Source of the DNA: Fumia sp045645505
GTDB lineage: Bacteria; Bacillota; Clostridia; Oscillospirales; Ruminococcaceae
Direction: 5' to 3'
Length of the DNA: 64,000 bases
NCBI GenBank assembly: GCA_045645505.1
Contig: JAZRIW010000002.1
Span: forward strand, 124,001 to 188,000
The notes beneath the pieces are model-generated. The model was not told the origin of the DNA and made no database searches. It saw only the letters and a program-made list of their open reading frames with translations. The position numbers were made by a program, and so were the translations under genes. Of the stretch, positions 35,822-44,411 are shown in pieces (the first letter of the stretch is position 1; each line of letters opens with the position of its first letter).

Positions 35822-37065
35822 TGACGTATATTGAAAGTTTAGGACAGAGAGCGAAGGCGGTTTCAAAATCAATAGGAAATGCCGGAACAGAAATAAAAAA
35901 CAGCTGTCTTGAAGCAATTGCAGTTATGCTCTGGGAAAAAAGAGATTATATATTAAAGCAAAATAAAATTGATATTGAAAATGCAATAAAAAATTGTATG
36001 AATGAAGGCTTCATTGACAGGCTTACTCTTGATGAATCAAGAATCAGCGGAATTTGTGATGCAGTGCGTAAACTTATAAGTTTAGATGATCCTGTTGGCG
36101 TTGTGGAAAGCGGTATTGTAAGGCCAAATGGACTTAAGATTTTAAAAACAAGAGTGGCTATGGGAGTAGTTGGAATTATTTATGAGAGTCGTCCTAATGT
36201 TACAGTAGATGGTGCCGCACTTTGTTTAAAATCAGGAAATGCAGTTATTTTAAGAGGCGGTAAAGAAGCGATAAATTCTAATCGTGCTCTTGCAGAGGTT
36301 ATGCGTGAGGCAATTTCAAAGTGTAATATGCCTGAAGATGTGATCTTGCTTGTTGAAGATACTTCACGTGAAGTGGCTACCGGTATGATGAAATTGAATG
36401 ATTATCTTGATGTTCTGATTCCCAGAGGCGGAGCAGGACTTATAAAGAATGTTTTGGAGAATGCAACTGTGCCTGTTATTGAAACAGGTGTTGGAAATTG
36501 TCATGTTTATGTAGAAAAAAATGCCGATTTTGAGATGGCACTTAATATTATTGAAAATTCAAAAACAAGCAGAGTTTCTGTTTGTAATGCAGAAGAATCT
36601 TTGCTTGTTGATGAAGATATAGCCAAAGAATTTTTACCTTTAATTAAAGAAAGACTTGATAAACACAACGTTAAGTGGTATGGTTGTGAAAAGTGTTGTG
36701 AAATTATTTCCGGTATTTTAAAAGCTACTGATGAGGAATATGCAAAGGAATTTCTTGACTATATAATCTCTGTTAAAGTTGTTAAGGGAATCGATGAAGC
36801 AATTTCACATATTGATAAATTTGGAACCGGACATTCTGAGGTTATAATTACTAATGATTTGCTGAAAGCTGAGAAATTTTTAAATGAAGTTGATGCAGCA
36901 GCAGTTTATCTTAATTCTTCAAGCCGATTTACAGACGGCGGAGAGTTTGGTATGGGTGCGGAAATCGGAATTTCTACACAAAAGCTACATGCAAGAGGTC
37001 CTATGGGACTTAAGGAATTGACTTCAATAAAATATAAAGTGATAGGTAACGGTCAAGTAAGATAA
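35821..37065 (+). CDS. proA: Glutamate-5-semialdehyde dehydrogenase
   Basis: ProA reduces glutamyl-5-phosphate to glutamate semialdehyde using NADPH; the product cyclises towards proline. The 414-residue protein has the aldehyde dehydrogenase fold with MGVVGIIYESRPNVT, LRGGKEA, and the catalytic cysteine in SVCNAEES. The C-terminal SSRFTDGGEFGMGAEIGIS and HARGPMGL match the family. The start overlaps the end of proB. proC is not in the window. Confidence 0.97.
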   Translation: MTYIESLGQRAKAVSKSIGNAGTEIKNSCLEAIAVMLWEKRDYILKQNKIDIENAIKNCMNEGFIDRLTLDESRISGICDAVRKLISLDDPVGVVESGIVRPNGLKILKTRVAMGVVGIIYESRPNVTVDGAALCLKSGNAVILRGGKEAINSNRALAEVMREAISKCNMPEDVILLVEDTSREVATGMMKLNDYLDVLIPRGGAGLIKNVLENATVPVIETGVGNCHVYVEKNADFEMALNIIENSKTSRVSVCNAEESLLVDEDIAKEFLPLIKERLDKHNVKWYGCEKCCEIISGILKATDEEYAKEFLDYIISVKVVKGIDEAISHIDKFGTGHSEVIITNDLLKAEKFLNEVDAAAVYLNSSSRFTDGGEFGMGAEIGISTQKLHARGPMGLKELTSIKYKVIGNGQVR

Positions 37066-37075
37066 GGAGGGCAAA

Positions 37076-37810
37076 ATGAAAATATCTATTAACAAAAAGG
37101 TTGTTTTTGGCGGAATTGTTTTGATTTTTGCAATTATAGGACTTATTTCCAGCCTTAGCTTTATTTTCGGTGCCGTCGGGGATATATTAAACGGTTCTAA
37201 GACAAAAGAGGAGATGGAGTGGTTCATAACTCCTGTTGTAATGCAGGACCCACCTACTTTTGAATCTCCTTCTGAAGCTACCAATACTACAATAATTACA
37301 GCCGGTGTCTGGAAATTTATAATGACGCAGGATACATCTAAATATCCGGTTGATGAGTTTAATTTCATAACTGTTCCGCAAAGTGATATTGAGGTGCAGA
37401 TTAAAAAGATTTTCGGAGAAATAAGTTATACCCATGAAACTGTAGGCGATACAGAACTGATGATTACTTATAATTCAGAGGCCAAGAGTTATATTTTCCC
37501 TGCAACACCGCATGTACTTCCTTATACACCAAGGGTTGATTCTGTAAAACGTTCCGGAAACGATAGAATTCTCACAGTATCATATATTCCACCGGGAATT
37601 TCATGGCAGGGGGATATTACCGGAAATAAATATGAACCGGAGCCTGAAAAGATTATGAAATACACCTTGAGAGAGATTTCAAAGGGTGAATATAATCTTG
37701 TTTCAGTTGGATATCCTGATGAAGAAAATTCTTCTGATATTGAAAGTCAGGTAGTTGAGGAAAGTATCGAAAGTGAAGAAATTTCATCAGAAGAAACACA
37801 AAGTGAATAA
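37076..37810 (+). CDS. Hypothetical membrane-anchored protein
   Basis: The 244-residue protein has one N-terminal hydrophobic segment (about residues 9-35) that would anchor it, then an extracytoplasmic domain with FITPVVMQDPPTFES and an aromatic, beta-rich middle, and an acidic Ser/Glu tail (last 30 residues). AAGGAGG precedes the ATG. It follows proA by 10 bases, so it is probably in the same operon. I do not recognise the family. The tail suggests a surface-exposed or low-complexity end. Confidence 0.65.
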   Translation: MKISINKKVVFGGIVLIFAIIGLISSLSFIFGAVGDILNGSKTKEEMEWFITPVVMQDPPTFESPSEATNTTIITAGVWKFIMTQDTSKYPVDEFNFITVPQSDIEVQIKKIFGEISYTHETVGDTELMITYNSEAKSYIFPATPHVLPYTPRVDSVKRSGNDRILTVSYIPPGISWQGDITGNKYEPEPEKIMKYTLREISKGEYNLVSVGYPDEENSSDIESQVVEESIESEEISSEETQSE

Positions 37811-37825
37811 TAATAAAACAAAAAC

Positions 37826-37854
37826 TTGCTTTTTTAAAAATTAAGTGATATAAT
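37826..37854 (+). promoter_or_regulatory. Sigma-A promoter of the pheST T-box transcript
   Basis: TTGCTT and TATAAT are separated by 17 bases, just upstream of the T-box leader. Confidence 0.75.
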
Positions 37855-37865
37855 AACTTTATTGA

Positions 37866-38106
37866 AAACGCATTGACCGGGTTGAGTAGCATTTTTCTTC
37901 TTTCAGAGAGAACAAGTCGTTGGCTGAAAGCTTGTTTAAGATAAGGAATTTTGTGAAATTTCGCCTGCGAGCGGTGTCCTTGAATTTTTAGTAGGGGATG
38001 ACGGAGTAGCTTTCGTTAAAAGGCTTTCGAGTGTTCGCTTTTGAGCGGAAATTTGGGTGGTAACACGGAACTTAAAGCTTTCGTCCCATATGGGATGAAA
38101 GCTTTT
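37866..38106 (+). promoter_or_regulatory. T-box leader of pheS-pheT (tRNA-Phe sensor) with terminator
   Basis: Stem I features include CAGAGAGAACAAGTCG and GGCTGAAAG. In the specifier region, GAAATTTCGCC places TTC (Phe) at 37960-37962, matching the downstream genes. The T-box core GGGTGGTAACACGG is at about 38055-38068. The terminator AAAGCTTTCGTCCCATATGGGATGAAAGCTTTTT (a near-perfect hairpin at 38074-38106) follows. Uncharged tRNA-Phe should promote antitermination. Confidence 0.9.
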
Positions 38107-38129
38107 TAATTTTATTTGGAGGGAAAACC

Positions 38130-39149
38130 ATGCGTGAACAATTAGAACAGATTAAACAGATTGCATTAAAGGAAATGGAAAACTGCTTTAGTGCAAAAGA
38201 ATTAGATGACATCAGAGTTAAGTTTTTAGGTAAAAAAGGAGAATTAACTGCTATTTTAAAGCAGATGGGTAAGCTTAGTGCAGAAGAGCGTCCTGTAATC
38301 GGACAGGTGGCTAACGAAGTGCGTCTGGCATTAGAGGAAGCACTTGCTTCAAAGCAAAGTGAAATGGCAAAAATCGAAATGAATGCCAAGCTTGAAAAAG
38401 AGGTTATAGATGTTACTATGCCGGGCAAGGAGCGTCATATAGGCAAGGCACATCCTAATACTATTGTTATGAATCAGATTAAAGAAATTTTTCTTGGAAT
38501 GGGATTCTTTGTGGCAGAAGGACCTGAAGTTGAGTATGACCACTATAATTTTGAGGCGCTCAATATCCCTAAGGACCACCCTGCAAGAGATACTCAGGAT
38601 ACTTTTTATATTTCAGATAATATTGTTTTGCGTACTCAGACTTCTCCGGTACAGATTCGTGTTATGGAAAATCAAAAGCCTCCTATCCGTATGATTTCTC
38701 CCGGACGCGTTTATCGTTCCGATGCAGTTGATGCAACACATTCACCGCTTTTCCATCAGATTGAAGGAATGGTAATTGACAAAGGCGTTACAATGGCAGA
38801 CCTTAAAGGTACATTGGAAACTTTCCTTAAGAAACTTTATGGAGAAAAAGCGAAATTGCGTTTCAGACCACATCATTTCCCATTTACAGAGCCTTCTGCA
38901 GAAGTTGACATTATGTGTTTTGCTTGTAATGGTGAGGGCTGCCGCTTGTGTAAAGGCGAAGGCTGGATTGAGATATTAGGCTGTGGTATGGTGCATCCTG
39001 ATGTTCTTAAAGGCTGTGGTATTGACCCTGAGGTTTATAGTGGATTTGCGTTTGGTTTAGGGCTTGAGCGAATTGTAATGCGTCAGTATGCTATTGATGA
39101 TTTGCGTTTGCTTTATGAAAATGATTTGCGTTTCTTGAACCAATTTTAG
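38130..39149 (+). CDS. pheS: Phenylalanyl-tRNA synthetase alpha subunit
   Basis: PheS carries the class II catalytic core that charges tRNA-Phe, in a heterotetramer with PheT. The 339-residue protein starts with a coiled coil (to about 90), followed by class II motifs: TSPVQIRVM, PGRVYRSDAVDATHSPLFHQIEG, HHFPFTEPSAEVD and FAFGLGLERIVM. GGAGGG precedes the ATG. pheT follows after 30 bases. Confidence 0.97.
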   Translation: MREQLEQIKQIALKEMENCFSAKELDDIRVKFLGKKGELTAILKQMGKLSAEERPVIGQVANEVRLALEEALASKQSEMAKIEMNAKLEKEVIDVTMPGKERHIGKAHPNTIVMNQIKEIFLGMGFFVAEGPEVEYDHYNFEALNIPKDHPARDTQDTFYISDNIVLRTQTSPVQIRVMENQKPPIRMISPGRVYRSDAVDATHSPLFHQIEGMVIDKGVTMADLKGTLETFLKKLYGEKAKLRFRPHHFPFTEPSAEVDIMCFACNGEGCRLCKGEGWIEILGCGMVHPDVLKGCGIDPEVYSGFAFGLGLERIVMRQYAIDDLRLLYENDLRFLNQF

Positions 39150-39179
39150 TCGTGGCCCGAAAAAAGGAGGAAAAAAGAT

Positions 39180-41555
39180 ATGAATTTATCTATGAGATGG
39201 TTAAAAGATTATGTAGATTATAAAGGAACTGCAAAACAGTTTTCAGATGCAATGACTATGAGTGGTTCCAAAGTTGAAGGTTTTGAAAAAGAAAATGAAG
39301 AAATTTCAAATGTAGTGGTAGGAAAGGTTTTAAGCGTTGAAAAACATCCTGATGCTGACAAGCTTGTTGTGTGTCAGGTTGATATAGGTAAGGAAGAGAA
39401 TATTCAGATTGTAACAGGTGCGTCAAATGTTGTTCCCGGTGCTTTGGTGCCTTGCGCATTGGACGGTTCTACACTTCCAAATGGAGTTAAAATTAAAAAA
39501 GGAAATCTTCGTGGAGTTTTAAGTCAGGGTATGATGTGTTCTTTGGGAGAACTTAATCTGACAATTAATGATTTTCCTTATGCAATTGAGGACGGAATTT
39601 TCCTCATTGAAGAAGAATGTAATGTGGGCGATGACGTTTGCGATGCTATTGGTCTTAATGATACTTGTGTTGAATTTGAGATTACATCTAATCGTCCCGA
39701 TTGTCTTTCGGTAATAGGACTTGCAAGAGAGGCAGCTGCAACATTCGGTATTGAGGCTGATTTTAAATATCCTGTAGTAAAAGGTGCAGGAGATGATATT
39801 AAAAATTATCTTTCTGTATCGGTTGAGAATAAAGACCTTTGTTACAGATATACTGCAAAGGTTGTAAAAAATGTTAAAATCGGTCCCTCTCCACGTTGGA
39901 TGCGTGAAAGACTTCGTACAAGTGGTGTTCGTCCTATCAATAATCTTGTTGATATTACAAACTACGTTATGCTTGAATATGGACAACCTATGCATGCTTT
40001 TGACTTAAAGTATGTAAAGGGAAATAAAATTATTGTACGTAATGCAAATGAAGGTGAAACCATTACCACTTTAGATGGCCTTGAACGTAATTTGAAAGAA
40101 AGTATGCTTGTTATTGCAGATGCTGAAAAGCCTTCTGCAGTTGCGGGTGTTATGGGTGGTGAATACAGCGGTATCAATGATGATACTAATGTAGTGGTAT
40201 TTGAGTCCGCTTGTTTTAACGGTACTGCTGTTCGTCGTACAGCTAAAGCGTTGGGACTTCGTACAGAGTCTTCTGCCCGTTTTGAAAAAGGACTTGACCC
40301 TGATGGAACTACTGTTGCATTACTTCGTGCCTGTGAGCTTATTGAAATGCTTGGATGCGGTGAAGTTGTAGATGGTATTATTGACGAAAAAGGAAATATC
40401 CTTCCCGCTCCGAGAGTACCTTTTGATCCTGAAGGTATTAACAGATTTTTGGGGACAGATATTCCTGAAAGCAGAATGAGGGAAATTTTAGGCACTTTGG
40501 GATTTGTATTTGATAATAATGAGATTATTTCCCCAAGATACCGTATTGATATTCATAACAAAGCTGATATAGCAGAAGAAGTTGCCCGTATCTACGGATA
40601 TGATAAAATTCCTGTTTCAAAACTCAGAGGCAGCAGTGAGGGCAGCCTTACAGAAACTCAGAAATATCAGCGTACTATCGAACAGGCTATGCTTTCAATG
40701 GGCTGTTATGAAGTTATGACTTTTTCCTTTGTGAGTCCTAAGGAATACGATAAGATAAATTTAGATAAAGACAGCAACTTGCGTAAATCGGTGAAAATTC
40801 TTAATCCCTTGGGTGAAGATACAAGTGTGATGCGTACTTCTGTGTTGCCTTCTATGCTTGGAGTAATTAAAACAAATTACAATAACCGCAATCCTCAGGG
40901 TGCTTTTTATGAAATAGGAAATGAGTATATTCCTACTTCTTCTGATAAGCTTCCTTATGAAAATCCGCAGGTTACCATCGGATTATATGGAGAAAAAGAA
41001 GATTTCTATTCACTTAAAGGAATTGTTGAAGGTCTTTTGTCTGCGGCAGATATAAAGGACTGGGATATAGTGCCTGTAAGTGATGATCCTACTTTCCACC
41101 CCGGACGTACAGCCAAGATTTTAAAAGACGGTGAGGAATTGGGAATTTTTGGTGAAATACATCCTATCGTTGCAGAAAATTACGATATTGGCACAAAAGC
41201 TTATGTCGGTAAATTTGATTTGAAGAAGATGTTTAAGGTTTCCGACAGCAAGAAAACATATAAGTCTTTGCCTAAATTCCCTGCATCAACAAGAGATTTA
41301 TCATTACTTGCTGACAAAACATTGCCTATTATTGAAATTGAGAAGGCAATAAAACGCGTTATTCCCAACATTCTGGAAGATGTTAAGCTTTTCGATGTTT
41401 ATGAAGGTGCTCAGGTGCCTGATGGCAAAAAGAGTGTTTCGTATTCTATTGTTCTGCGTGCTGCAGATCGCACCTTAACTGTTGAAGAATGCGATAATGC
41501 TATGAATAAGATCTTTAAAGAATTAAATAAAATTAATGTTAATTTAAGACAATAA
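39180..41555 (+). CDS. pheT: Phenylalanyl-tRNA synthetase beta subunit
   Basis: This 791-residue subunit completes the tetramer. It contains an N-terminal tRNA-binding OB domain (VVVGKVLSVEKHPDADKL), the B3/B4 editing module (NRPDCLSVIGLAREAA), the B5 domain and a C-terminal anticodon-recognition FDX-ACB domain ending in KELNKINVNLRQ. AAAGGAGG precedes the ATG. The gene ends at 41555; the promoter of ireB begins directly after it, with no separate terminator visible. Confidence 0.97.
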   Translation: MNLSMRWLKDYVDYKGTAKQFSDAMTMSGSKVEGFEKENEEISNVVVGKVLSVEKHPDADKLVVCQVDIGKEENIQIVTGASNVVPGALVPCALDGSTLPNGVKIKKGNLRGVLSQGMMCSLGELNLTINDFPYAIEDGIFLIEEECNVGDDVCDAIGLNDTCVEFEITSNRPDCLSVIGLAREAAATFGIEADFKYPVVKGAGDDIKNYLSVSVENKDLCYRYTAKVVKNVKIGPSPRWMRERLRTSGVRPINNLVDITNYVMLEYGQPMHAFDLKYVKGNKIIVRNANEGETITTLDGLERNLKESMLVIADAEKPSAVAGVMGGEYSGINDDTNVVVFESACFNGTAVRRTAKALGLRTESSARFEKGLDPDGTTVALLRACELIEMLGCGEVVDGIIDEKGNILPAPRVPFDPEGINRFLGTDIPESRMREILGTLGFVFDNNEIISPRYRIDIHNKADIAEEVARIYGYDKIPVSKLRGSSEGSLTETQKYQRTIEQAMLSMGCYEVMTFSFVSPKEYDKINLDKDSNLRKSVKILNPLGEDTSVMRTSVLPSMLGVIKTNYNNRNPQGAFYEIGNEYIPTSSDKLPYENPQVTIGLYGEKEDFYSLKGIVEGLLSAADIKDWDIVPVSDDPTFHPGRTAKILKDGEELGIFGEIHPIVAENYDIGTKAYVGKFDLKKMFKVSDSKKTYKSLPKFPASTRDLSLLADKTLPIIEIEKAIKRVIPNILEDVKLFDVYEGAQVPDGKKSVSYSIVLRAADRTLTVEECDNAMNKIFKELNKINVNLRQ

Positions 41556-41559
41556 CCCC

Positions 41560-41588
41560 TTGTAAAAATGTAAAAAAAGAGTTATAAT
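41560..41588 (+). promoter_or_regulatory. Sigma-A promoter of ireB
   Basis: TTGTAA and TATAAT are separated by 17 bases, 44 bases upstream of the ireB start codon. Confidence 0.75.
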
Positions 41589-41632
41589 AGATTTAATAAA
41601 CGGAAGTTTATTAAATTTTGTGAGGTGAGATT

Positions 41633-41878
41633 ATGTACGACAAAACAATGACTTTTACTGTCCCTGATGATAAGGAATTGGAGATGCACCGTATTTTAAC
41701 AGAAGTTTATGATGCATTAAAACAAAAAGGATACAATCCTATCAGTCAGATAGTAGGTTATATTTTATCGGAGGACCCGACCTATATCACAACTCATAAT
41801 AATGCGAGAAGTTTAATCAGGAGAATTGATCGCGACGAATTGTTGCAGGCGATGGTTAAGTCCTATCTTGCAGATTAA
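41633..41878 (+). CDS. ireB: IreB family regulatory phosphoprotein (DUF965)
   Basis: This 81-residue protein matches IreB over its whole length, with KELEMHRILTEVYDALKQKG, GYILSEDPTYITTHNNAR and DRDELLQAMVKSYL. In Enterococcus, IreB is phosphorylated by the PASTA kinase IreK and dampens cephalosporin tolerance. The N-terminal threonines (Thr5, Thr7) are candidate phosphosites here; that is inference. GAGGTGA precedes the ATG. The usual Firmicutes order is alaS-ireB-ruvX-DUF1292. Here pheT is upstream, ruvX is missing and the DUF1292 gene lies 730 bases downstream. Confidence 0.95.
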   Translation: MYDKTMTFTVPDDKELEMHRILTEVYDALKQKGYNPISQIVGYILSEDPTYITTHNNARSLIRRIDRDELLQAMVKSYLAD

Positions 41879-41883
41879 AAGTT

Positions 41884-41917
41884 AAAAGGCTGCAGCAAAA
41901 TTGCTGCACCCTTTTTT
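41884..41917 (+). terminator. Terminator after ireB
   Basis: AAAGG, a bulged C and TGCAGCA pair with TGCTGCA and CCTTT, followed by a T run. Confidence 0.88.
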
Positions 41918-41933
41918 AGCTATCTGAATGACA

Positions 41934-41966
41934 AAAGCCGATGCATCCTACGTGCATCGGCTTATA
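41934..41966 (-). terminator. Hairpin, possible minus-strand terminator
   Basis: AAGCCGATGCA pairs with TGCATCGGCTT across a seven-base loop. Read on the minus strand it is followed by TTGT, so it may end the minus-strand transcript that starts near 42430. Confidence 0.5.
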
Positions 41967-42331
41967 TTCTACATTTTTTAATTTTTACTGTTTTTTAAAA
42001 TATCTCTTTAATTTTTAACTAAATCCAAATTAAAACACCGGAAAACACCTCATAAAAATAATTTAATTGTGTTTTTACCATACTGAAATTAGTACATTGG
42101 ATTCACCATCTTAAATTTATTTTAATTTTATTTGTTTATCAGAGCCAATGATATTTATATAAATAAATTAAATAGAAAATAATCAATGGCTATCGTCAAT
42201 CAAAAGTCTTAACTAAGTGTTTTTAAACCTGAACTTTTAGTTGTGCAAATGTTATATATAATAATTATTTGAGGTCTTGTTATATAATAAATTTCAGCAC
42301 AATAAAACTGTTCGTGATAACTGATTTTGAT

Positions 42332-42382
42332 TTACGCTATTTCACCATTGACTCTGATGAAACAACAATCTTCACTTTTCAT
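42332..42382 (-). CDS. Putative 16-residue peptide or leader ORF
   Basis: An ATG on the minus strand is preceded by AAGAAGGTGATTCCG, a good ribosome-binding site, and reads MKSEDCCFIRVNGEIA before TAA. A consensus promoter (42435-42463, minus) lies about 50 bases upstream. Past the stop the same frame is open for another 38 codons, so it may also be a decayed gene. Two adjacent cysteines stand out, but nothing identifies a function. The rest of the 41967-42331 interval is AT-rich and shows no other gene on either strand. Confidence 0.35.
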   Translation of the reverse strand: MKSEDCCFIRVNGEIA

Positions 42383-42434
42383 CGGAATCACCTTCTTTTT
42401 AAAATTTTCGTGTCTGATTATCTTCTATGGTTAT

Positions 42435-42463
42435 AATATAACAAAACTTTTGTGAAATGTCAA
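42435..42463 (-). promoter_or_regulatory. Consensus sigma-A promoter on the minus strand inside a gene-poor gap
   Basis: Minus strand: TTGACA (42463-42458), a 17-base spacer and TATATT (42440-42435). It points to the 16-codon ORF and into the gene-free interval. Confidence 0.65.
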
Positions 42464-42541
42464 TAGTTTTTTTGAAAAAAGTTAAAAATTTTTATATTTA
42501 ATCAATAAACAAATTGTTATTTTTATATTTGCAAAATTCGC

Positions 42542-42570
42542 TTGACTTTAATCAGTATTGGAAGTAAAAT
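42542..42570 (+). promoter_or_regulatory. Sigma-A promoter of the DUF1292 gene
   Basis: TTGACT and TAAAAT are 17 bases apart, 40 bases upstream of the start. Confidence 0.7.
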
Positions 42571-42610
42571 AAAAAGGTAGGGCAAAATTTTAAAATCTTG
42601 GAGGATTACT

Positions 42611-42922
42611 ATGTCAGAATATTATGATGAAGCAAATCTTTATACATTAGTTGATGAGGAAGGCGTAGAGCAGACCTTTGAAATGCTCGACGCTATGGAA
42701 GTTGATGATAAACGTTATTTTGCAATGATGCCTGTTTATGATGATCCGGAAAAACAGCTTGAAGCAGATGGCGAACTTGTAATTTTAACTTCTGAAATTG
42801 TAGGAGATGAGGAGATGCTTGCCTCTATCGACGATGATGATGAGTATGAACGAATCGGAAATATGTTTATTGATCGTTTGAATGCTATCTTTGAAGAAGA
42901 GGATGAAGAGGAAGAGGAATAA
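42611..42922 (+). CDS. DUF1292 domain protein (YrzB-like)
   Basis: This 103-residue, highly acidic protein fits DUF1292: LYTLVDEEGVEQTFEMLDAMEVDDKRYFAM in outline (residues 10-39), then GELVILTSEIVGDEE, and a C-terminal poly-Glu tail. It has no catalytic residues or membrane segments. In Firmicutes this gene normally follows ireB and ruvX; the role is unknown. TTGGAGG precedes the ATG. No terminator follows directly; the 6S RNA promoter begins 27 bases after the stop. Confidence 0.88.
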   Translation: MSEYYDEANLYTLVDEEGVEQTFEMLDAMEVDDKRYFAMMPVYDDPEKQLEADGELVILTSEIVGDEEMLASIDDDDEYERIGNMFIDRLNAIFEEEDEEEEE

Positions 42923-42948
42923 TCCAAAAATTACCATTTAATTACTAC

Positions 42949-42976
42949 TTGATTTTATAAAAAAATTCGGTATAAT
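42949..42976 (+). promoter_or_regulatory. Promoter of the 6S RNA gene
   Basis: TTGATT and TATAAT with a 16-base spacer lie immediately upstream of the 6S RNA. Confidence 0.7.
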
Positions 42977-42983
42977 TTAATTG

Positions 42984-43235
42984 TAAAAGTTTTCTGCCTT
43001 GTTCGAGTATGTCATAGTATTTTATAAATCCAACACTCATAAATAGGGAATTTGGCTCCTTGTGAAGATTGCAGACCTCCCGATTTTTGGTCGGACGAAG
43101 GGAGCGTGAGGCTCAAGGGCGAGTACCCACCTGCTGAAAAGCGGGTTTATGTTACTGTGCGACGGCAAGGTGGAGCATAAAATCAATCCTGCATAGCAGG
43201 TTATATCCTCCGTTTAAACACGGAGGATATTTTTA
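42984..43235 (+). ncRNA. ssrS: 6S RNA
   Basis: The region folds as 6S RNA does. The ends TCTGCCTTG and CAAGGTGGA can pair as the closing stem. TTGTTCGAG near the 5' end and TGTGCGACGGCAAGG near the 3' end are the conserved flanks of the family. The middle has GCGAGTACCCACCTGCT-GAAA-AGCGGG, a stem-loop typical of Clostridia 6S. A hairpin with T run ends it (43203-43235). 6S mimics an open promoter and sequesters sigma-A RNA polymerase in stationary phase. Position upstream of tcdA is common in Clostridia. Not a protein gene: no frame crosses it. Confidence 0.85.
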
Positions 43236-43250
43236 AAGGAAGGATGTTTT

Positions 43251-43967
43251 ATGGAAGATTGGCTTTTGCGTCAACGCCTTGTTATAGGGCAAGAAGCCTG
43301 TGACAAGCTAAAGACCGGTACAGTTGCTGTTATAGGTCTTGGTGGTGTTGGGAGTGCTTGCGTTGAAGCACTTTGCCGATGTGGAGTGGGAAGACTAATT
43401 TTAGTTGACCATGACAAGGTTGATGTTACTAATATAAACAGACAGCTTATCGCTTTAAGAAGTACTGTTGGGGTTAATAAAACTAAAGCTTGTAAAGAAA
43501 GAGTTCTCGACATAAATCCAGAGTGCGAGGTTATTACACTTGATGTGTTTTATAATGAAGATACATCTTCTGAGATTTTTTCTTTAAAACCTGATTATGT
43601 GGTTGATTGTATAGACACTGTTTCGTCTAAAATTCATTTGGCAGTAACTTGCAAAGAGAAAGAAATTCCGCTTTTGATGTGCCTTGGCACGGGAAATCGT
43701 CTTGATCCGTCTCTTTTCAGGATAGGAGATATAAAGGAGACTGCTCAAAATGGTGCAGGTTGTGGACTTGCAAGGGCTGTAAGGCGTGAACTTAATAAAT
43801 ATAAAATTGATAAACAAACAGTTTTGTATTCTTCAGAACCTTATGTAAAGTGTGTTATTTCTGATAGTGAAACCGGAAAAAATGCCCCGGGAAGTATTTC
43901 TTTTTGTCCGCCGGTTGCAGGTTATATGCTTGCTTCTAAGGTAATAAGAGATTTAATAGAAAAATAA
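43251..43967 (+). CDS. tcdA: tRNA threonylcarbamoyladenosine dehydratase
   Basis: TcdA (CsdL) is an E1-like enzyme that uses ATP to cyclise the t6A at tRNA position 37 to ct6A. The 238-residue protein has the adenylation fold: VIGLGGVGSACVEALCR near residue 27, LVDHDKVDVTNINRQL and CIDTVSSK. Later segments with GAGCGLARAVRREL and the C-terminal Cys in SFCPPVAG fit the family, as against MoeB/ThiF, whose zinc cysteine pairs are missing. AAGGAAGG lies before the ATG, 15 bases after the 6S terminator. Confidence 0.93.
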   Translation: MEDWLLRQRLVIGQEACDKLKTGTVAVIGLGGVGSACVEALCRCGVGRLILVDHDKVDVTNINRQLIALRSTVGVNKTKACKERVLDINPECEVITLDVFYNEDTSSEIFSLKPDYVVDCIDTVSSKIHLAVTCKEKEIPLLMCLGTGNRLDPSLFRIGDIKETAQNGAGCGLARAVRRELNKYKIDKQTVLYSSEPYVKCVISDSETGKNAPGSISFCPPVAGYMLASKVIRDLIEK

Positions 43968-44004
43968 AGTGAGTATTTAAAAATTTTTAAATACTCACTT
44001 TTTA
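43966..44004 (+). terminator. Terminator after tcdA
   Basis: AAGTGAGTATTTAAAAA pairs with TTTTTAAATACTCACTT and continues into TTT. Confidence 0.9.
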
Positions 44005-44052
44005 TATTTTTACTATTTCGTGGCAAACTATAAAAAATGTGAGGGTAAAGAT

Positions 44053-44400
44053 ATGAAAAAGAGATTTTATTTTTTAGGACTTGTAGCCGGGTTTTTAAAC
44101 GGACTTTTCGGTTCAGGTGGTGGAACAGTAGTAGTTCCTATGTTAAAAGGTGCTGAAATTGAAGATAAAAAATGTCACGCTACATCAATAGCTATAATTT
44201 TACCGCTTAGTTTTTTCAGTACGGTTTTTTTAATGTGGGGAATGAGCTTTGATTTTAAAAAAGCTTTTAATTATCTGCCTTTTGGAATAGTGGGTGCCGT
44301 GATTGGCTCAGTTTTACTTAAAAAAATACCGAATGGGCTATTAAAGAAAATTTTTGGCGGTATTATAATTTTTTCAGCAGTGCGGTTGCTGATGAAATAA
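44053..44400 (+). CDS. TauE/SafE-family half-transporter, first of pair
   Basis: The protein is 115 residues from ATG 44053 (GAGGGT upstream; the ATG at 44020 lies inside the preceding spacer). It has four transmembrane segments and starts with GLVAGFLNGLFGSGGGTVVVPML, the repeat motif of TauE/SafE anion exporters (residues about 8-30; quoted part is the conserved GxFGxGGG core). Full-length TauE has two such repeats in about 250 residues; here each repeat is a separate gene. The two halves, 11 bases apart, presumably assemble as a heterodimer. Substrate (sulfite, sulfoacetate or other anion) is unknown. Confidence 0.85.
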   Translation: MKKRFYFLGLVAGFLNGLFGSGGGTVVVPMLKGAEIEDKKCHATSIAIILPLSFFSTVFLMWGMSFDFKKAFNYLPFGIVGAVIGSVLLKKIPNGLLKKIFGGIIIFSAVRLLMK

Positions 44401-44411
44401 GGAGAGAAATT

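Noticed and set aside
42332..42449. Reading through the stop of the 16-codon ORF as a recoded or selenocysteine-type gene
   Set aside because: The stop is TAA, no recoding element is visible, and the downstream residues show no conserved pattern.
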